DNA from: Gemmatimonadota bacterium | GTDB taxonomy: Bacteria > Gemmatimonadota > Gemmatimonadetes > Longimicrobiales > Gaopeijiaceae | DNA: 46,553 nt | Direction: 5' to 3' | Assembly: GCA_003248075.1 (NCBI GenBank) | Contig: QJYK01000019.1 | Span: forward strand, 1-46,553 | Part shown: positions 42,934 to 46,553 of the stretch, piece by piece | Numbering within the stretch: position 1 is the stretch's first letter | Layout: each line of letters opens with the position of its first letter | Notes under the pieces: model-generated | Told to the model about the DNA's origin: nothing | Database searches by the model: none | Seen by the model: only the letters and a program-made list of their open reading frames with translations | Position numbers and translations under genes: made by a program

Positions 42934-44973
42934 CTATCGGTCCCTCGGAAGGCTGAACACCACCACCGTCCCCGACCCCGGGTTGTCACCCCACCAGTAC
43001 CCCGACGGGCGACCGGAGGCAACGGCGACGTACTGCCGGCCATCCACCGCATAGCTGACGACCCCTCCCCCGATGGCGCCCCCGGTGTTGAAGCGGTACA
43101 GGACCTCTCCCGAGTCGGCGTCGAGCGCGATGAAGTCACCGGTGAGCTCGCCGGCGAACACCAATCCTCCGCCCGTGGTGGTGACCGCTCCCACCATCGC
43201 GTCCGGGGAGTGGTACTTCCATCGGATACGACCCGTGGCCGCGTCGACGGAGGTCAACCACCCGGTGCGCTCCCCCGCGGGCTCCACCTCGCCACCCAGG
43301 TACTCCGAGCCCTCGACGTAGCGCACCTCCGAGGCTTCGAAGTCCCTGAAGGTGTAGCACCAGTCCACCGCGGGGGTGACGAGACTCCGGGTGCCGGGGT
43401 GGAGCGCGGGGCCGTTCCACTCGACACCCCCCAGGATCCCGGGGCAGGCCCGCGTGCCCTCCGTGGTGACGGGAGCGTCCACGTTCTCCCGCGTCGTGAC
43501 CGGTGCCTCGAAGACCCGCGCCTTCCGGTCCCGGTCCAGGACCCGGAGCATGCCGTCCTTGCCCGCGGTCGCGACCAGGTTGCGCATCACCCCATCCACC
43601 GACTCCGAGTAGATGGGGCTGACCTGGGTCACGTCCCAGTCGTGCTCGTCCTCGGGCACCAGCTGGTCGTACCAGCGGAGCTCGCCCGTGCGCACGTCGA
43701 GGGCCACGATTGAGTTGGTGTAGAGGTTCGGTCCGGGCCGCAGCTCGATCGGGAGGTCGGGTGCGGGGTTGGTCACGGCCACGTAGAGCTCGCCGCGGTC
43801 GGGATCCAGGCTGAGGGGCGTCCAGATCGCTCCGCCCCCGATCGGGATCCCGGCGGGGTTCCCCCAGCTCGGCCCGCCCGAGCGGCTCGCACCGGGCACG
43901 GTCTCGAACCGCCAGATCGCCGTCCCGTCGGTGAGTCGGAAGGCCCCGACCCAACCGGAAATGGCGTTCTCGCTTCCCGCGGGTCCCACGAGGATCATGC
44001 CATCGTAGACGAGCGGCGCCATCGTAAACGTTTCGCCGCGCCAGGGATCCGCCACCTGCCGGGCCCACAGCAGCCGGCCGTCTTCGGCGTCGAGGGCGAC
44101 GAGATAGCCATCCGGCGTCGCCCGCACCACGTACCCGTCCTGGAGGGCTACGCCGCGGTTGTTCGGCCACACCTCCCGGTCCCGGGGCTGCCACTGGTGA
44201 CGCCAGATCTGGCGGCAGGTCGCCGCGTCGATGGCCGCCGTGGTGCGCACACCGGTGAGATACATCACGCCGTCGTGGACGACGGGGCCGGTCTGGAAGT
44301 TCCTCGGCTCGCCGAGCTGGTACAGACACGCGGGAACCAGGGTGTGGACGTTGTCCACGTTGATCTGACGCAGGGGCGAGTACCGCGTCCCGGAATAGTC
44401 GCGCGTGTGGTAGAGCCAGTCGGCCGAGTCCGTGGACGCGGCCAGGAGATCCGCGACGCCGGGCCCGCGGCCGAGGGGCGCCGCCCGTTCTCCCCGGACG
44501 AACTCGACGGCCGCCACCGCCGCCTCGTCTCCCGGTGTGACAAGGCTGAGCGCGGCCAGGCGCCGGACGTCGGAGTCCAGGGGGGCGTCACCCGCCGCGA
44601 CCCCGTTCCGGGACATGATGTAGGCGAGGATGGAGAGCTGTTCCGCCTCGCTCAGGGTTCCGACGTTGCGGGGAGGCATGGTGCTGACCATCACGTACAA
44701 CAGGTCCGAGAGGTTGACGTTCTCCCGGGACCAGGTCCGCCGGAACGTGGGACCCGTGAGCGGGGGGGCAGAGCCCTGGCTCAGGTCCTCCCCGTGGCAG
44801 CGGGCGCAGCTCTCGGCGTAGAGGGTCCGGCCCGCATCGGCCTGCGCGGCCGTATACGTCGCCGGACCCTCCTGGGCGGACAGGGAACACGGGGCCACCC
44901 AGGCCCCGCCGAGGGCCAGCGCGCCCAGCGCTCCAACGACGACGTTCAGGGTGGCGGTTCGATGGACCCTCAT
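42934..44973 (-). CDS. PQQ-type quinoprotein dehydrogenase with N-terminal cytochrome c
   Basis: Exported quinohemoprotein, 679 aa, presumably oxidising an alcohol or sugar in the periplasm and passing electrons to a c-type heme. After a signal peptide (about residues 1-33) a single cytochrome c domain has CARCH at 56-60 and a likely distal Met99 (MPPRNVG). From about residue 185 eight beta-propeller tryptophan-docking repeats follow, e.g. GYLVALDAEDGRLLWARQ, GELRWYDQLVPEDEHDWDVTQ and GDFIALDADSGEVLYRF. The heme domain precedes the propeller; in classical type II enzymes it follows. The ATG has GGAGG upstream. PQQ synthesis genes are not in the window. The actual substrate cannot be named. 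Confidence 0.9.
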   Translation of the reverse strand: MRVHRTATLNVVVGALGALALGGAWVAPCSLSAQEGPATYTAAQADAGRTLYAESCARCHGEDLSQGSAPPLTGPTFRRTWSRENVNLSDLLYVMVSTMPPRNVGTLSEAEQLSILAYIMSRNGVAAGDAPLDSDVRRLAALSLVTPGDEAAVAAVEFVRGERAAPLGRGPGVADLLAASTDSADWLYHTRDYSGTRYSPLRQINVDNVHTLVPACLYQLGEPRNFQTGPVVHDGVMYLTGVRTTAAIDAATCRQIWRHQWQPRDREVWPNNRGVALQDGYVVRATPDGYLVALDAEDGRLLWARQVADPWRGETFTMAPLVYDGMILVGPAGSENAISGWVGAFRLTDGTAIWRFETVPGASRSGGPSWGNPAGIPIGGGAIWTPLSLDPDRGELYVAVTNPAPDLPIELRPGPNLYTNSIVALDVRTGELRWYDQLVPEDEHDWDVTQVSPIYSESVDGVMRNLVATAGKDGMLRVLDRDRKARVFEAPVTTRENVDAPVTTEGTRACPGILGGVEWNGPALHPGTRSLVTPAVDWCYTFRDFEASEVRYVEGSEYLGGEVEPAGERTGWLTSVDAATGRIRWKYHSPDAMVGAVTTTGGGLVFAGELTGDFIALDADSGEVLYRFNTGGAIGGGVVSYAVDGRQYVAVASGRPSGYWWGDNPGSGTVVVFSLPRDR

Positions 44974-45007
44974 CGCACATCCTCCGCTTGCTGTCGTGAT
45001 GGCCGGC

Positions 45008-45511
45008 TCAGCGCTCGTGCAGCGCCGGCGCGATGGGCTGGCTCAGGAGCGCGCGATCCAGATCCCGAAAGCCGGCGCGGAAATAAAGGGCCCGTGCGGG
45101 GTGGCCCTCCTGTCCAGTCTCCACGCAGAGATTTCGGATCCCGAGCGTCGCGCACTCGGCCTTCACCGTCTCGAGCAACGCTGCACCGACCCCGCGCCCA
45201 CGCTCGTCGGGCCGCACGAAGAGGTCGTCCACGAAAGCGCGGAGGCCGCCGAACTCCATGCTGTAGCCGAACGTGAGGACGACAAAGCCGAAGGGCCGCT
45301 CCTCTCGCGCGGCCAGCCATACCGCCCCGAGGCTCGGCTGCTCCATGAGCGCCCGGAAGGCTTGCGCCGCGGGCGCCGGATGCAGCTCGAAGCCGGCTTC
45401 GGCGTAGAACTCCTTCATGAGGCCGACGAGGGCGTCGACGTCGGACAGGTGCGCTCGTCGGACCAAGGGAGACGGGTCCCGGGTGTGGGGGCTGCCGCAT
45501 GAGTCCGGCAT
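45008..45511 (-). CDS. GNAT-family N-acetyltransferase
   Basis: Predicted acetyl-CoA dependent acetyltransferase, 167 aa. The GNAT core is visible: VRRAHLSDVDALVGLMKEFY, FVVLTFGYSMEFGGLRAFVDDLFVRPDERGRGVGAALLETVKAE (with the R/Q-x-x-G-x-G/A pyrophosphate loop as RGRGVG) and the final ARALYFRAGFRDLD helix and strand. The acceptor is unknown; the ELHPAP region may be specific to this subgroup. The ATG is at 45511, divergent from the glutamate-synthase-like gene, and the stop is 34 bases before the PQQ enzyme, so they may share a transcript. Confidence 0.88.
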   Translation of the reverse strand: MPDSCGSPHTRDPSPLVRRAHLSDVDALVGLMKEFYAEAGFELHPAPAAQAFRALMEQPSLGAVWLAAREERPFGFVVLTFGYSMEFGGLRAFVDDLFVRPDERGRGVGAALLETVKAECATLGIRNLCVETGQEGHPARALYFRAGFRDLDRALLSQPIAPALHER

Positions 45512-45593
45512 CTTCTCGAGCGGCTAGAATGCTCCCCGGGTGGCTCCCGGTGCAAGCCGGCAGCGCTCGAGAGGGCCGCACCGCGAGCCGCGA

Positions 45594-45618
45594 GCCTCCT
45601 TTGGCTGCGGAAGGAGGC
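45594..45618 (+). promoter_or_regulatory. 8-bp leader hairpin of the glutamate-synthase-like gene
   Basis: GCCTCCTT (45594-45601) and AAGGAGGC (45611-45618) pair perfectly around a 9-base loop. It lies about 50 bases before the GTG start, in the predicted leader. Its right arm contains a ribosome-binding-like AAGGAGG that is not positioned to serve the GTG. It may affect translation or be incidental. Confidence 0.35.
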
Positions 45619-45665
45619 GGGCCCTACGTTGGTGGCCGACGCCTCCCGTCCCTGCGGAGCCCTCC

Positions 45666-46553
45666 GTGCCAACGTTCTGGATCGTCCTGCTCGTCTTCGT
45701 GGCGCTGGTCGTGATCTACGACCTCACCCAGACCCGCCACGCCATTCTCCGCAACTTCCCCATCATCGGGCACTTCCGGTACATCCTGGAGTCGGTGGGT
45801 CCCGAGCTCCGCCAATACATCGTCACAGGCAACGACGAGGAACGCCCCTTCTCCCGAGATCAGCGTCGATGGATCTACGCGTCGGCGAAGAAGCAGAACT
45901 CCTACTCGGGCTTCGGCTCCGACAACGAGATGGAGCTGTCGTCCAACTACCTCATCATCAAGCACGAGACCTTGGGGCTCCAGGACCCCCCCGCGCACGG
46001 CGAAGACTACGCCCTGCCGTGCGCCAAGGTGCTGGGCGGCGCACGGAAGCGCCGCCTCGCCTTCCGGCCCTCGTCGGTGGTGAACGTGAGCGCCATGAGC
46101 TTCGGCTCCCTCTCGCCGCGGGCGGTGGAGGCCATGAACCGCGGCGTCGCGCTCGCCGGGTGCCTGCAGAACACCGGCGAGGGCGGGATCTCGCCCTACC
46201 ACCTGAACGGTGGCGACCTCGTCTGGCAGATCGGGACCGGCTACTTCGGCGCGCGAGACCACGACGGTCGCTTCGACCGGCAGAAGTTCCTGGACAAGGT
46301 GGCCGCCCACCCGGTGCGCGCCGTGGAGATCAAGCTCTCCCAGGGAGCCAAGCCGGGTCTCGGCGGCGTCCTGCCGGCGGCCAAGGTCACCGCGGAGATC
46401 GCGCGGATCCGCCACGTGCCCGTGGGCCGGCGCGTCATCAGCCCGTCCACCCATTCCGCCTTCGGAAGCGTGGACGAGCTCCTGGACTTCGTGGAGGACC
46501 TCGCCGACGCCTCGGGCGTCCCCGTCGGGATCAAGTCGGCGGTGGGCCGGATC
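45666..46553 (+). CDS. Membrane-anchored FMN-binding glutamate synthase-like protein (partial)
   Basis: Open-ended frame of 296 codons running off the window. GTG at 45666 has GGAG about six bases upstream. The first 20 residues (FWIVLLVFVALVVIYDLTQ) make a membrane anchor. The rest matches the FMN-binding glutamate synthase domain: ALPCAKVLGGARKRRL, VVNVSAMSFGSLSPRAVEAMN, LQNTGEGGISPYH, GTGYFGARDHDG and VEIKLSQGAKPGLGGVLPAAK. The amidotransferase domain of GltB is absent, as in stand-alone GltB2-like proteins. The physiological reaction of these membrane-tethered forms is poorly known, so calling it a glutamate synthase would be an overstatement. C-terminal ending not seen. Confidence 0.9.
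   Translation, partial: MPTFWIVLLVFVALVVIYDLTQTRHAILRNFPIIGHFRYILESVGPELRQYIVTGNDEERPFSRDQRRWIYASAKKQNSYSGFGSDNEMELSSNYLIIKHETLGLQDPPAHGEDYALPCAKVLGGARKRRLAFRPSSVVNVSAMSFGSLSPRAVEAMNRGVALAGCLQNTGEGGISPYHLNGGDLVWQIGTGYFGARDHDGRFDRQKFLDKVAAHPVRAVEIKLSQGAKPGLGGVLPAAKVTAEIARIRHVPVGRRVISPSTHSAFGSVDELLDFVEDLADASGVPVGIKSAVGRI

Noticed and set aside
45530-45665. Cobalamin-riboswitch-like stretch (GGTGCAAGCCGG, then CCGCACCGCGAG)
   Set aside because: The resemblance is limited to one element; the B12 box GCCACTG and other core motifs are absent, the region is short and GC-rich, and the downstream gene is not a B12 target.

Overview
The window is 46.5 kb of very GC-rich, densely coding bacterial chromosome with a Gram-negative style envelope (lipoproteins, OmpA-like protein, RND efflux, TolC-like channel). 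The mix of a Ser/Thr kinase fused to a TolB-like propeller, N-terminal cytochrome c/PQQ enzymes, tandem RND pumps, PyrR and a GlnRS with a YqeY-like tail fits Gemmatimonadota or a relative best. That placement is an inference from gene content; no marker-gene comparison was possible. No IS element, prophage, CRISPR array, rRNA or clear pseudogene was seen.

Layout. 1-2.2 kb: an unrecognised protein, a hairpin, a lower-GC tRNA flank, a CAU-anticodon tRNA and an OmpA/Pal-like lipoprotein. 2.4-5.2 kb: trkA-trkH potassium uptake. 5.2-10.5 kb: a tightly packed minus-strand run (site-2 protease, scpA, scpB, rluB-like, a degenerate SDR-like protein, upp). 10.7-11.1 kb: rpsT with a promoter and a good terminator. 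11.1-13.9 kb: pyrR-pyrB-pyrC. 14-16 kb: NhaC-type antiporter. 16-18.6 kb: lexA-like repressor, tadA and a lipoprotein glycoside hydrolase-like protein. 18.7-22.5 kb: glnS-gltX. 22.6-32.4 kb: small outer-membrane protein and a four-gene efflux operon (adaptor, TolC-like, two RND permeases). 32.6-36.5 kb: cytochrome c, ispG, glycosyltransferase, exported protein. 36.6-41.6 kb: M28 peptidase, kinase-propeller, exported hydratase-like lipoprotein. 41.7-45.5 kb: two related lipoproteins, a heme/PQQ dehydrogenase and a GNAT enzyme. From 45.7 kb a membrane-anchored glutamate-synthase-like protein runs off the end.

How it works together. Nucleotide supply is represented twice: de novo synthesis by pyrR-pyrB-pyrC and salvage by upp. 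The glnS-gltX pair supplies glutaminyl- and glutamyl-tRNA directly. Four-base ATGA/GTGA stop-start overlaps occur repeatedly (scpA/scpB, pyrR/pyrB/pyrC, tadA/hydrolase, adaptor/TolC), so translational coupling is the rule here. No complete undescribed system was proven. The best leads are a LexA-like protein whose self-cleavage dyad looks broken beside a palindrome, the SDR-like protein lacking its catalytic Tyr in the upp run, a tRNA leader hairpin that copies the acceptor strand, an exported MhpD-like lipoprotein, and a spaced operator-like pair ahead of the efflux operon.
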